Positions 38,201 through 47,186 of a DNA stretch of 64,000 nt are shown in pieces. A model generated the notes under the pieces. It worked only from the letters and a program-made list of their open reading frames with translations. It made no database searches and was not told the origin of the DNA. Source of the stretch: an uncultured Hyphomicrobiales bacterium (GTDB lineage Bacteria > Pseudomonadota > Alphaproteobacteria > Rhizobiales > Xanthobacteraceae); the NCBI GenBank assembly GCA_903878085.1, contig CAIRGJ010000013.1:81456-145455 (forward strand). Direction: 5' to 3'. Each line of letters starts with the position of its first letter. Positions within the stretch are counted from its first letter, which is position 1. The translations under genes were made by a program, and so were the position numbers.

Positions 38201-38875
38201 GTGTCAAAGCTTCGCATCTACGGCATCGCCCGCACCCGGGCCTTTCGCGCCCTCTGGGTGGCGAAGGAAGTCGGGCTCGACTACGAGCATTTGCCGATCG
38301 AGATCGGCGACGCCGGCGCGCGCACGCCGGAATTCCTTGCCATCAATCCGAACGGACGCCTGCCGGTCATCGTCGACGGCGATTTCGTGCTGTTCGAGTC
38401 GCTGGCGATCACGCTCTATCTCGCCAAGAAGCATTCGTTCGATAAACTCTATCCTGCCACGCTGGAAGGCGAGGCGAGGGCATGGCAATGGAGCCTGTGG
38501 GCGGTCACCGAGGTCGACCGCGGCGTCAACATCTGGTCGCTCAACGCCGTGCGCTTGCCGCCGGCCGAGCGCGACGCCGCCAAGCGCGACGAGGCGCTGA
38601 AGGTTCTGGTGGCGCCGTTCAAAGTGCTGGATGCGGCGGTCGCCCAGCAGGACTACCTGCTCGGTCCTGCGTTCACGGTGGCGGATCTCAACGTTGCCGC
38701 CGTCATTAGCCGCGCCGTTGACATGGACTTGTCGGCCACCCCGCATCTCAAGGCCTGGCTGATGCGCTGCCTCGATCGCCCGGCCGCGCGCGAGGCGCTG
38801 GCGCTCAAGGCCAAGGCCGACGCGGAAACGCCGGCGGACGTGACCCGGCGCATCGCCAAAAATAACCGGCTGTAA
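38201..38875 (+). CDS. Glutathione S-transferase family protein
   Basis: A 224-residue GST. The thioredoxin-like N-terminal domain runs from KLRIYGIARTRAFRALWVAK to the cis-Pro/Ser motif NGRLPVIVDGDFVLFESLAI. The helical C-terminal domain includes LLGPAFTVADLNVAA, the usual N-capping box. GTG 38201 is taken as the start because GGAGAG lies upstream and the family N-terminus begins there; an ATG at 38153 would add 16 unrelated residues. The substrate is unknown. It is divergent from the NtrC-type gene. Confidence 0.9.
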   Translation: MSKLRIYGIARTRAFRALWVAKEVGLDYEHLPIEIGDAGARTPEFLAINPNGRLPVIVDGDFVLFESLAITLYLAKKHSFDKLYPATLEGEARAWQWSLWAVTEVDRGVNIWSLNAVRLPPAERDAAKRDEALKVLVAPFKVLDAAVAQQDYLLGPAFTVADLNVAAVISRAVDMDLSATPHLKAWLMRCLDRPAAREALALKAKADAETPADVTRRIAKNNRL

Positions 38876-38990
38876 GGCCGCGCGGCTGCAATTGTGTTGA
38901 AAAAGTTGCGCGCCGCCATCGCGTCGCCATGTCTGACAGCCTAGATGTGTGCCAGCCCGCCAGTTCCCCGCACCATAAAGACCCCCTGCC

Positions 38991-40838
38991 ATGGCCAAAG
39001 CCGCGACCCTGAAAAAGCCCGTGAAAGCCGCCAAACCGGGCGCCAAGCCCGATGCCAAGCTAGGCCGGTTGCCGGAATGGGACCTGAACGACCTTTATCC
39101 GGGCATCGACAGCCCCGAGCTCAAGCGCGATCTGGAGAGCGCCGAGAAGCGGAGCGCGGAATTCGAGAAGACCTACAAAGGCCGGCTGGCGGCCTTGGCT
39201 GCCGAAGCCGGCGCGCCCGGTTTTGTCGATGCCGTGAAGGCCTATGAGGCGCTGGGCGACGTGCTCGGCCGCATCGGCTCGTACTCGGGCCTGCTGCACG
39301 CGACCGACAGCACCAATCCGATCTATTCCAAATTCTACGGCGACATGAGCGAGCGCATCACCGGCGCTTATTCGCACCTCTTGTTCTTCGATCTCGAGAT
39401 CAACCGCATCGACGATGCCGTGCTCGACGCCGCGATGGACAGCGGCTCGCTCGGCCATTACCGGCCGTGGATCGAGGATGTGCGCAAGGAAAAGCCGTAC
39501 CAGCTCGAAGACCGCATCGAGCAGCTGTTCCACGAGAAGTCGCTGACCGGATACTCGGCGTGGAACCGGCAATATGACGATACCGTCGCTGCGCTGCGCT
39601 TCAAGATCGGCGGCAAATCGCTCGGCATCGAGCAAGCGCTGAACTTCATGCAGGACGCCGACGGCAAGAAGCGCAAGGCCGCAGCCGAAGCGCTTGCGCA
39701 GACCTTCAAGGAAAACCTGCGCCCGTTCACGATGATCACCAACACGCTGGCCAAGGACAAGGAAATCTCCGACCGCTGGCGCGGCTTCAAGGATGTCGCT
39801 GACTCGCGGCATCTGGCCAACCGCGTCGAGCCCGAGGTCGTCGAGGCTTTGGTCGAGGCGGTGCGCGCTGCCTATCCGAAGCTGTCGCACCGCTATTATG
39901 CGCTCAAGGCGAAATGGTTCGGCAAGAAGAAGCTGCCCTATTGGGATCGCAACGCGCCGTTGCCGAAGGTGGCGCAGCGCACGATCCCATGGACCGATGC
40001 GCGCGCGACGGTGCTGACCGCTTACGGCGCGTTCTCGCCGAAAATGGCGGAGGTCGCCGACCGCTTCTTCACCAATGCCTGGATCGACGCGCCGGTGCGC
40101 GCGGGCAAGCAGCCGGGCGCCTTCGCGCATCCGACCGTGCCGTCGGCGCATCCTTATGTGCTGCTCAACTATCAGGGCAAGCCGCGCGACGTCATGACCC
40201 TGGCTCATGAATTGGGCCACGGCGTGCATCAAGTCTTGGCCGCGCCGAACGGTCCGCTGATGGCGCCGACGCCGCTGACGCTGGCCGAGACGGCGAGCGT
40301 GTTCGGCGAGATGCTGACGTTCAAGAAGCTGTTGGCGCAGACCACCGACAAGAAGCAGCGCAAAGCCATGCTCGCCGCCAAGGTCGAGGACATGATCAAC
40401 ACGGTGGTGCGCCAGATCGCGTTCTACTCGTTCGAGCGCAAGGTGCATCTGGAACGCCGCAACGGCGAACTGACCGCCGACAAGCTGTGCGAATTGTGGA
40501 TGTCGGTGCAGAGCGAGAGTTTGGGGCCGGCGATCGAGTTGAAGGCAGGCTACGAGACCTTCTGGACCTACATCCCGCACTTCATCCATTCGCCGTTCTA
40601 CGTCTACGCTTACGCCTTCGGCGATTGCCTGGTGAATTCGCTTTATGCGGTTTACGAGAAATCGAACGAAGGCTTTGCCGAGCGCTATCTGGCGATGCTC
40701 GCCGCCGGCGGCACCAAGCATCACTCCGAACTGCTCAAGCCCTTCGGCCTCGACGCCACCGATCCGAAATTCTGGGACGGGGGCCTCAGCGTGATCGCCG
40801 GGATGATCGACGAATTGGAAAAACTCGAAGCCCGCTAA
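38991..40838 (+). CDS. pepF: Oligoendopeptidase F (peptidase family M3)
   Basis: A 615-residue cytosolic zinc endopeptidase that degrades short peptides. The zinc motif is LAHELGHGVHQ (HEXXH), with the third ligand region PTPLTLAETASVFGEM downstream. The catalytic-site tyrosines and histidines of M3 enzymes are in FIHSPFYVYAYAFGD. The N-terminal 25 or so residues are Lys/Ala-rich. The stop codon overlaps the stop of the convergent gene at 40835. Confidence 0.95.
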   Translation: MAKAATLKKPVKAAKPGAKPDAKLGRLPEWDLNDLYPGIDSPELKRDLESAEKRSAEFEKTYKGRLAALAAEAGAPGFVDAVKAYEALGDVLGRIGSYSGLLHATDSTNPIYSKFYGDMSERITGAYSHLLFFDLEINRIDDAVLDAAMDSGSLGHYRPWIEDVRKEKPYQLEDRIEQLFHEKSLTGYSAWNRQYDDTVAALRFKIGGKSLGIEQALNFMQDADGKKRKAAAEALAQTFKENLRPFTMITNTLAKDKEISDRWRGFKDVADSRHLANRVEPEVVEALVEAVRAAYPKLSHRYYALKAKWFGKKKLPYWDRNAPLPKVAQRTIPWTDARATVLTAYGAFSPKMAEVADRFFTNAWIDAPVRAGKQPGAFAHPTVPSAHPYVLLNYQGKPRDVMTLAHELGHGVHQVLAAPNGPLMAPTPLTLAETASVFGEMLTFKKLLAQTTDKKQRKAMLAAKVEDMINTVVRQIAFYSFERKVHLERRNGELTADKLCELWMSVQSESLGPAIELKAGYETFWTYIPHFIHSPFYVYAYAFGDCLVNSLYAVYEKSNEGFAERYLAMLAAGGTKHHSELLKPFGLDATDPKFWDGGLSVIAGMIDELEKLEAR

Positions 40839-41338
40839 TCGCAGCCCTTGCGCCCGCCACGGGTGGAGAGCTGATACTCGATGCACTGCATGGTGATCTC
40901 GCGGGCCGGTTCGTTTTCGCGCTGGTAGCTGTAGACCTTGCGCGTGATGTCGGTCGACTCGTCGCGGCCGCAGATAAGTTTGGATCGGCTGGAAATCTTG
41001 CGTGACGATTTTTCGATCAGCGTCAGTTTGCGTTTCGGATCGGCGCTGTGCAGGAACTCGATCGTCCTCTCGAACCCGTCATTGGTATTCTGCGGCTCGT
41101 AGCGGACGCTGTCGCCTGTGATCAGATCGTCGATTTTGTCGTTGGTCAGTTTGTCGAGCTTGCCGAGCGGTTTCTTGCTGTCGACGACGGCCAATGCGTA
41201 GCGGTTGAATATCACCTGCTGGCCGCCGAGCTGGCCCTGACAGCCCCACGCCCATACCGCCGCGGACGCACCACTGGACGCGGCAATGACGCCGAACGCG
41301 GCCAAGGCGATAATTCGGATTGTCATGGCTCGTTTCAT
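40835..41338 (-). CDS. Exported hypothetical protein
   Basis: A 167-residue protein of unknown function with a signal peptide (ALAAFGVIAASSGASA). The mature part begins VWAWGCQGQLGGQQVIFNRY and ends with MQCIEYQLSTRGGRKGCD, giving Cys residues likely to be paired in the periplasm. The start may be 41338 (ATG right next to GAGG) or 41326 (MTIRIIALAAF). It ends convergently with pepF with overlapping stop codons. Confidence 0.75.
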   Translation of the reverse strand: MKRAMTIRIIALAAFGVIAASSGASAAVWAWGCQGQLGGQQVIFNRYALAVVDSKKPLGKLDKLTNDKIDDLITGDSVRYEPQNTNDGFERTIEFLHSADPKRKLTLIEKSSRKISSRSKLICGRDESTDITRKVYSYQRENEPAREITMQCIEYQLSTRGGRKGCD

Positions 41339-41383
41339 CCTCGCTGCTTCCTATATTCGTAGCACACTGGTACCCCGGGACTC

Positions 41384-42739
41384 ATGACCGACCGCGAAAA
41401 GAACCGCTTCTCCGCCCGCGCCAAACGCTACGCCAATGTCGGCACCAAGGTCGGCGGCGTCGCCGCGCGCATGGCGGGCCAGCGGCTGTTCGGTAGCGGG
41501 CCGCAGGATCGCGCCGGTAACGCGCTGGCGCTGGCGTCCGCGCTCGGCGGCCTGAAGGGCCCGATCATGAAGGTGGCGCAGTTGCTCGCCACCATTCCCG
41601 ACGCGCTGCCGGCGGAATATGCCGGCGAATTGATGAAGCTGCAGAGCCAGGCGCCGCCAATGGGTTGGGCTTTCGTCAAGCGCCGCATGAGCGCGGAGCT
41701 TGGGGCCGGCTGGCAAAGCAAGTTCAAGGACTTCGAGCATCACCCGGCGGCCGCGGCCTCGCTTGGCCAGGTGCATCGCGCCACCGCGATGAGCGGCGAG
41801 GAACTGGCCTGCAAGCTGCAATATCCCGACATGCAGTCGGCAGTCGAAGCCGATCTCACGCAACTGCAATTGTTGATGTCGCTCCGCAAGCGCTTCGATC
41901 CGGCGATCGACGCCAGCGAGATCGCGGTCGAGATCGGCGCGCGCTTACGCGAAGAACTCGATTACGTTCGCGAGGCCAAGCACGTGGCGCTGTACCGGCA
42001 CATGCTGAAAGACGAGGAATCCATCCGCGTGCCGAAGGTCTTTCCGGAGCTGTCGACCGGCCGGCTGCTGACGATGGAGTGGATGACCGGCAGCAAGCTG
42101 CTCGATCACAAGAGCGCCTCGCTCGACCTGCGCAACAAGCTCGCCACCGCGATGTTCACCGCCTGGTGGTTTCCGTTCAGCCGTTTCGGCGTCATTCACG
42201 GCGACCCGCATCTCGGCAATTACACGGTGTTCGACGATACCAAGGGCCAGCCCGCCGGCATCAATCTGCTCGACTATGGCTGCATCCGGATTTTCCCGCC
42301 GAGCTTTGTCGGCGGCGTGGTCGATCTCTATCGCGGTCTGCTCAAGGGCGACGACGCGCTGGTGGTGCACGCCTACGAAACCTGGGGCTTCAAGCGGCTA
42401 TCGCGCGAGTTGATCGACTCGCTCAACATCTGGGCACGCTTTATCTACGGCCCGCTGCTCGACGACCGCGTCCGCAGCATCGCCGACGGCGTCAAACCGT
42501 CGCAATACGGCCGCAAGGAAGCGTTCGAAGTACATCAGGCGTTGAAGAAGCAGGGCCCGGTCACGGTGCCGCGCGAATTCGTATTCATGGACCGCGCGGC
42601 TTTAGGCCTCGGCGCGGTGTTCCTGCATCTCAGCGCCGAGTTGAATTTCTATAGATTGTTCAACGAGGCCATCGAGCGCTTCGACATTGCGCAGGTCGCC
42701 AAGCGGCAACGCGACGCGCTCGATCTCGTCGGGCTCTAG
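41384..42739 (+). CDS. AarF/ABC1/UbiB kinase family protein
   Basis: A 451-residue atypical kinase of the ABC1/UbiB/ADCK family. The family-specific KxGQ-like helix is GGLKGPIMKVAQLLAT. The nucleotide loop is Ala-rich (AAAASLGQVHRA), the ATP lysine lies in LACKLQYPD, and the catalytic loop is VIHGDPHLGNYTVF with the metal Asp in LLDYGCIR. UbiB-type members assist ubiquinone synthesis; whether this paralogue does is not shown. The stop codon is fused to a palindromic repeat copy. Confidence 0.9.
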   Translation: MTDREKNRFSARAKRYANVGTKVGGVAARMAGQRLFGSGPQDRAGNALALASALGGLKGPIMKVAQLLATIPDALPAEYAGELMKLQSQAPPMGWAFVKRRMSAELGAGWQSKFKDFEHHPAAAASLGQVHRATAMSGEELACKLQYPDMQSAVEADLTQLQLLMSLRKRFDPAIDASEIAVEIGARLREELDYVREAKHVALYRHMLKDEESIRVPKVFPELSTGRLLTMEWMTGSKLLDHKSASLDLRNKLATAMFTAWWFPFSRFGVIHGDPHLGNYTVFDDTKGQPAGINLLDYGCIRIFPPSFVGGVVDLYRGLLKGDDALVVHAYETWGFKRLSRELIDSLNIWARFIYGPLLDDRVRSIADGVKPSQYGRKEAFEVHQALKKQGPVTVPREFVFMDRAALGLGAVFLHLSAELNFYRLFNEAIERFDIAQVAKRQRDALDLVGL

Positions 42740-42785
42740 CATGATCCCGAAAAGTGGGAGCCGGTTTTCGGATCAGATCATGCGC
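42739..42785 (+). repeat. Palindromic intergenic repeat, copy 3
   Basis: The core GCATGATCCCGAAAAGTGGG is followed by AGCCGGTTTTCGG and GATCATGCGC. Its first base is the last base of the UbiB-like stop codon. Confidence 0.9.
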
Positions 42786-42798
42786 CAATATAAAAAGA

Positions 42799-43660
42799 TT
42801 ATTTATCGGCGGTGATGAACAGAAAGCCGCCGCGCTCGCGCACTTTGCGCTTGAGATAGTCTTCCGAGAACAAAGGCCGCACCAGCGCGCGCAAGCGGCG
42901 GGGCAGGGGAATGGCGTCGGCCTCCTGGCCGTAGACCTCGACCTTGGTCTGCGCAAAGAAGGTGTTGAACAGGTCGGCCAGCGTGTCGCGGGTGTAATAG
43001 CGCGCGCTGAAGCCGTCGGTGTCGGCCCACAGCGCGCGATCCAATGACTGGCCGCGCCAGAAGCCGATGAGATGCTTGCGCACCATCGTCATGTAAGCCG
43101 GCATGCCTTCGAGATTGTAGACCATGACGCGCGCCTGGCCGCCGGGCTTGAGCACGCGGTGGATCTCTCTGACGATGCGCCCGGTGGTGGCGGCGTGATG
43201 GATCGCGCCCCACGACCAGACGAAGTCGAAACTCGCGTCGGCAAAGTCCATCGCTGCCGCGTCGCCTTGCCGGACGTCGCAAGCAAAGCCCTTGAGCGCG
43301 GCGCGCTGACGCGTCGCTGCCACTTGAAGTGTCGGAAATGTCGATGGCGGTGACGCGGGCGCCGGCCGATGCCATCAACTCGCTGTGCAGCCCCATGCCG
43401 CAGCCGATCTCCAGCACCGCGCGGTCATTCAGGTCGGCAAAGGGAATAATGCGGTCGAACGGGGTGCGCTCGTGGGCGAACAGCCGGGCGGCGTCGATGA
43501 AACGGCGGTCGATTTCGTCGAACCAAGGACTGGAGAATCGCTCCGCCGCGACCTTGTCGTTCCAGTCGTAGGACATGGTGTGGTCGGTCCACCAGCGGCG
43601 GTTGCCAGCCGACACAGTATCCAAAGCCTGCCGCTCGGTTCGCTTGTCGGAGGTGTCCAT
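42799..43660 (-). pseudogene. SAM-dependent methyltransferase, frame broken by one base
   Basis: Two overlapping frames make up one class I methyltransferase. The 5' part (from 43660) has RRWWTDHTMSYDWNDKVAAE and the SAM motif VLEIGCGMGLHSELMASAGA. The 3' part continues from about 43323 as VAATRQRAALKGFACDVRQG, FDFVWSWGAIHHA and RVLKPGGQARVMVYN. Removing one A from TCAAGTGG (43324-43325 on the plus strand) restores a single protein of about 287 residues. It is either a recent pseudogene or a sequencing error. The substrate is unknown. The frame from 43660 remains open but is nonsense after the break. Confidence 0.85.
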
Positions 43661-43774
43661 CCCGTTGCCCCAAGCGGTTTCCCAGCCGAAATGCCTTTTT
43701 TTTCTACAAATCCGGCATCACCGCCTTAAGCCTTCCACAGCCTAGCGCATGCCATCGATAAATCTGCCGCGAAC

Positions 43775-43788
43775 TTGATACGGATCAA
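43775..43788 (+). promoter_or_regulatory. Perfect FNR/FixK-type binding site upstream of the oxidase subunit IV gene
   Basis: TTGAT-ACGG-ATCAA is an exact match to the anaerobox TTGAT-N4-ATCAA. A -10-like TGTTAT (43807-43812) lies where a class II site centred near -40 would need it. The site lies 140 bases before the subunit IV start, and the transhydrogenase genes follow on the same strand. This predicts oxygen-dependent control by FixK or FnrN. Confidence 0.8.
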
Positions 43789-43927
43789 AGACGCGGCCAT
43801 CCAGAATGTTATCGGAGTGGCCGAAATAGATACGAACAGGCCAGACTCTCTGAGGGCCGCAACCGTTGCCCTTGGTCCCTAATTGCGCTACCTCACTGCC
43901 GCCAGGTTACCTCGGAGAGCTTCCCTC

Positions 43928-44218
43928 ATGGCCGATCACGGCACTGTCGAATACGCGACCGCTACCGGAAACGACTATCCGGCGCACGAGAACACCTACG
44001 AAACATTCGTCAAATTCGCCTTCGTCGGCACCATCCACGTCATCAACCTGATGCTCGGCCTCGCGGTCGGCGGGGTGATGGGGCACTGGTTCATGGCGCT
44101 GCCGATCTTCATCATCGCGATTATTGGCTTGATCCCGGGTCTGGTGACCGGCTCGAAGACTTCGAGCGTCGTCGCTTTCGTGATCTGCTTCCTAATCTTC
44201 GCGTTCAACGGACTGTAA
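43928..44218 (+). CDS. aa3-type cytochrome c oxidase subunit IV
   Basis: A 96-residue membrane protein of the bacterial aa3 oxidase subunit IV family. The N-terminal motif VEYATATGNDYPAHENTYET is characteristic. It is followed by two hydrophobic segments (FVGTIHVINLMLGLAVGGVM and FIIAIIGLIPGLV with a C-terminal hydrophobic part). It is an accessory subunit of the haem-copper oxidase, whose core genes are not in this window. GGAGAG ten bases before the ATG supports the start. It lies directly upstream of the pnt genes. Confidence 0.88.
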   Translation: MADHGTVEYATATGNDYPAHENTYETFVKFAFVGTIHVINLMLGLAVGGVMGHWFMALPIFIIAIIGLIPGLVTGSKTSSVVAFVICFLIFAFNGL

Positions 44219-44259
44219 TCGCCACCCGAAACCGGTTGGACTGCGAGGGGGAGACGCGA

Positions 44260-45393
44260 ATGCGAATTGCCGTAGCGCGTGAGACCGATGCCGGCGAACC
44301 TCGGGTCGCCGCCACGGCGGAAACCGTCAAGAAATTCAAGGCGCTCGGCGCCGACGTCGCGGTCGCTCGCGGCGCGGGCATCGCTTCGGGCATCCTCGAC
44401 GCCGATTACGAAGCCGCCGGCGCCACGATCGGCGAGGACGTCACCAAGGACGCCGATATCGTCCTCAAGGTGCGCCGCCCCGCGCCCAACGAATTGTCGC
44501 AATACAAGAAGGGCGCGCTCGTCGTCGCCATCATGGACCCCTACGGCAACGAGGCTGCGCTCAAGCAGATGGCCGATGCCGGGTTGGCCGCCTTCGCCAT
44601 GGAATTGATGCCGCGCATCACCCGCGCGCAGTCGATGGACGTGCTGTCGAGCCAGGCCAATCTCGCCGGCTATCGCGCGGTGGTCGATGCCGCCGGCGAA
44701 TACGGCCGCGCGCTGCCGATGATGATGACCGCGGCCGGCACCGTGCCGGCGGCCAAAGTCTTTATCATGGGTGTCGGCGTCGCCGGCCTGCAGGCGATCG
44801 CGACCGCGCGCCGCATGGGCGCGGTGGTCACCGCCACCGACGTGCGGCCCGCCACCAAGGAGCAGGTCGAAAGCCTCGGCGCCAAGTTCCTCGCGGTCGA
44901 GGACGAGGAATTCAAGAACGCGCAGACCGCCGGCGGCTACGCCAAGGAAATGTCGAAAGAGTATCAGGCCAAGCAAGCCGCACTCGTCGCCGAGCACATC
45001 AAGAAGCAGGACATCGTCATCACCACCGCGTTGATCCCGGGCCGTCCGGCGCCGCGGCTGATCACTGCGGCAATGGTGGCTTCGATGCGGCCCGGCTCGG
45101 TGATCATCGATCTCGCGGTCGAGCGCGGCGGCAATGTCGAAGGCGCCAAACCAGGCAATGTCGAGGTCGTCGGCGGCGTCAAGATCGTCGGCCATCTCAA
45201 TGTCGCGGGACGCCTGGCGGCGTCGGCCTCGGCGCTCTATGCCAAGAACCTCTACACATTCGTCGAAACGCTGATCGACAAGAAAGAAAAGAAGCTTGCG
45301 ATCAACTGGGACGACGAGATCGTCAAGGGCACCGCGCTGACGCGCGACGGCGCCATTATTCATCCGAATTTCATGCCGAAGACGGCGGCCTAG
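44260..45393 (+). CDS. pntAA: NAD(P) transhydrogenase subunit alpha part 1
   Basis: The NAD(H)-binding domain I of proton-translocating transhydrogenase, 377 residues, in the split three-gene form usual in alphaproteobacteria. It opens MRIAVARETDAGEPRVAATA. The loop contacting domain III is AMELMPRITRAQSMDVLSSQ, and the Rossmann motif is VFIMGVGVAGLQAIATARRMG followed by ATDVRP. The soluble domain transfers hydride to NADP+ bound by PntB. The ATG at 44260 has GGGGAG six bases upstream. A palindromic repeat separates it from pntAB. Confidence 0.97.
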   Translation: MRIAVARETDAGEPRVAATAETVKKFKALGADVAVARGAGIASGILDADYEAAGATIGEDVTKDADIVLKVRRPAPNELSQYKKGALVVAIMDPYGNEAALKQMADAGLAAFAMELMPRITRAQSMDVLSSQANLAGYRAVVDAAGEYGRALPMMMTAAGTVPAAKVFIMGVGVAGLQAIATARRMGAVVTATDVRPATKEQVESLGAKFLAVEDEEFKNAQTAGGYAKEMSKEYQAKQAALVAEHIKKQDIVITTALIPGRPAPRLITAAMVASMRPGSVIIDLAVERGGNVEGAKPGNVEVVGGVKIVGHLNVAGRLAASASALYAKNLYTFVETLIDKKEKKLAINWDDEIVKGTALTRDGAIIHPNFMPKTAA

Positions 45394-45441
45394 CGCATGA
45401 TCCCGAAAAGTGGGAACCGGTTTTCGGACAAGATCATGCGC
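45393..45441 (+). repeat. Palindromic intergenic repeat, copy 4, inside the pnt operon
   Basis: Ends GCGCATGAT and ATCATGCGC with the same inner hairpin as the other copies. It overlaps the last base of the pntAA stop codon and ends 20 bases before pntAB. In this position it would form an intercistronic hairpin in the mRNA. Confidence 0.92.
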
Positions 45442-45460
45442 CGTTTAGCGAGAGCCTGAC

Positions 45461-45784
45461 ATGGACCACATAGCAACGGCAGTCGATCCCTTCGTTTTTC
45501 GACTCTCGATCTTCGTGCTCGCCGTGTTCGTCGGCTACTACGTGGTCTGGTCGGTGACGCCGGCGCTGCACACGCCGCTGATGTCGGTGACCAACGCCAT
45601 CTCATCGGTGATCGTGGTCGGCGCGCTGCTCGCGGTCGGCGTACCGCTGATCACCGCCCATGACGGCCCGCTCTGGGCGCGCGCGCTCGGTTTCGTCGCG
45701 CTGATCTTCGCATCGATCAATATTTTCGGCGGCTTCCTGGTCACGCAGCGAATGCTGGCGATGTACCAGAAGAAAAAGAAGTGA
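45461..45784 (+). CDS. pntAB: NAD(P) transhydrogenase subunit alpha part 2
   Basis: A 107-residue membrane subunit with three or four transmembrane helices, forming part of the proton channel (domain II). Features include [40 protein letters not shown] and a basic C-terminal end (MYQKKKK). [12 protein letters not shown] is a family signature. Seven bases separate it from pntB. Confidence 0.97.
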   Translation: MDHIATAVDPFVFRLSIFVLAVFVGYYVVWSVTPALHTPLMSVTNAISSVIVVGALLAVGVPLITAHDGPLWARALGFVALIFASINIFGGFLVTQRMLAMYQKKKK

Positions 45785-45791
45785 TCGCGCC

Positions 45792-47186
45792 ATGAGCAAC
45801 AATCTCGCCGCGCTGCTTTATCTCGTCGCCGGTGTCCTGTTCATTCAGGCGCTGCGCGGTCTGTCGAACCCCGCCACCAGCCGGCGCGGCAATCTGTTCG
45901 GTATGATCGGCATGACCATCGCCGTGCTGACGACGCTGGCGGCGCATCCGCCGGCCGACACCATCGCCTGGGTCCTGGTAATCGCTGGCATCGTCATCGG
46001 CGGCGGCATCGGCGCGGTGATCGCGCGCCGCGTGCCGATGACCTCGATGCCGGAATTGGTCGCGGCCTTCCACTCGCTGGTCGGCATGGCCGCGGTGCTG
46101 GTCGCGGCGGGCGCGTTCTATGCGCCGGAAGCCTTCGACATCGGCAGCGAAGGCCATATCCATCAGGCGAGCCTGATCGAGATGGCGCTCGGCGTCGCCA
46201 TCGGCGCCTTGACCTTCACCGGTTCGGTGATCGCCTTCCTCAAGCTGTCCGCGCGCATGAGCGGCGCGCCGATCACGCTGCCCGGCCGCCACATCATCAA
46301 TATCGCCATCGCGCTGGCCTTGGTGTTCTTCATCTACCAGTTTTATGCCTCGCAGAGCGTGCTCAGCTTCTGGCTGATCGTCGCTTTGGCGCTGCTGCTC
46401 GGCGTTCTGATGATCATCCCGATCGGCGGTGCCGATATGCCGGTGGTGATCTCGATGCTCAACTCCTATTCGGGTTGGGCCGCCGCCGGCATCGGCTTCA
46501 CGCTCGGCAATTCCGCGCTGATCATCACCGGCGCGCTGGTCGGCTCGTCGGGCGCGATCCTGTCCTACATCATGTGCCACGCGATGAACCGCTCGTTCGT
46601 GTCGGTCATTCTCGGCGGCTTCGGCGGCGAGACCGCGGCGGTCGGCGGCGCGGTCGAGCAGCGTCCGGTCAAGCTCGGCTCGGCCGAGGACGCCGCCTAC
46701 ATCATGAAGAACGCGCAGAAAGTCATCATCGTGCCGGGCTACGGCATGGCGGTGGCGCAGGCGCAGCACGCCCTTCGCGAGATGGCCGATCGTCTCAAGA
46801 AGGAAGGCGTCGAGGTCAAATACGCCATCCATCCGGTGGCCGGCCGTATGCCCGGCCACATGAACGTGCTCTTGGCCGAAGCCAACGTGCCTTACGACGA
46901 AGTGTTCGAGCTGGAAGACATCAATTCGGAATTCGCCCAGGCCGACATCGCCTTCGTCATCGGCGCCAACGACGTGACCAATCCGGCGGCGGAAGACGAC
47001 AAGACCTCGCCGATCTACGGCATGCCGGTGCTGCAAGTGTGGAAGGCCGGCACCGTGATGTTCATCAAGCGCTCGCTGGCGTCCGGCTATGCCGGCATCG
47101 ACAACCCGCTGTTCTACCGCGACAACACCATGATGCTGCTCGGCGACGCCAAGAAGATGACCGAGAGCATCGTCAAGGGGATGTAG
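45792..47186 (+). CDS. pntB: NAD(P) transhydrogenase subunit beta
   Basis: A 464-residue subunit. Residues 1-265 form about nine membrane helices that carry protons. The soluble domain III (residues 290-464) binds NADP(H) through VIIVPGYGMAVAQAQHALRE, the HPVAGRMPGHMNVLLAEA loop and FVIGANDVTNPAA. It uses the proton gradient to make NADPH from NADH. The last 14 bases overlap the convergent formyltransferase gene. Confidence 0.97.
   Translation: MSNNLAALLYLVAGVLFIQALRGLSNPATSRRGNLFGMIGMTIAVLTTLAAHPPADTIAWVLVIAGIVIGGGIGAVIARRVPMTSMPELVAAFHSLVGMAAVLVAAGAFYAPEAFDIGSEGHIHQASLIEMALGVAIGALTFTGSVIAFLKLSARMSGAPITLPGRHIINIAIALALVFFIYQFYASQSVLSFWLIVALALLLGVLMIIPIGGADMPVVISMLNSYSGWAAAGIGFTLGNSALIITGALVGSSGAILSYIMCHAMNRSFVSVILGGFGGETAAVGGAVEQRPVKLGSAEDAAYIMKNAQKVIIVPGYGMAVAQAQHALREMADRLKKEGVEVKYAIHPVAGRMPGHMNVLLAEANVPYDEVFELEDINSEFAQADIAFVIGANDVTNPAAEDDKTSPIYGMPVLQVWKAGTVMFIKRSLASGYAGIDNPLFYRDNTMMLLGDAKKMTESIVKGM

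Noticed and set aside
39060-40886. A 608-codon open frame antisense to pepF
   Set aside because: A shadow of a conserved peptidase; its composition is unlike real proteins in the window.
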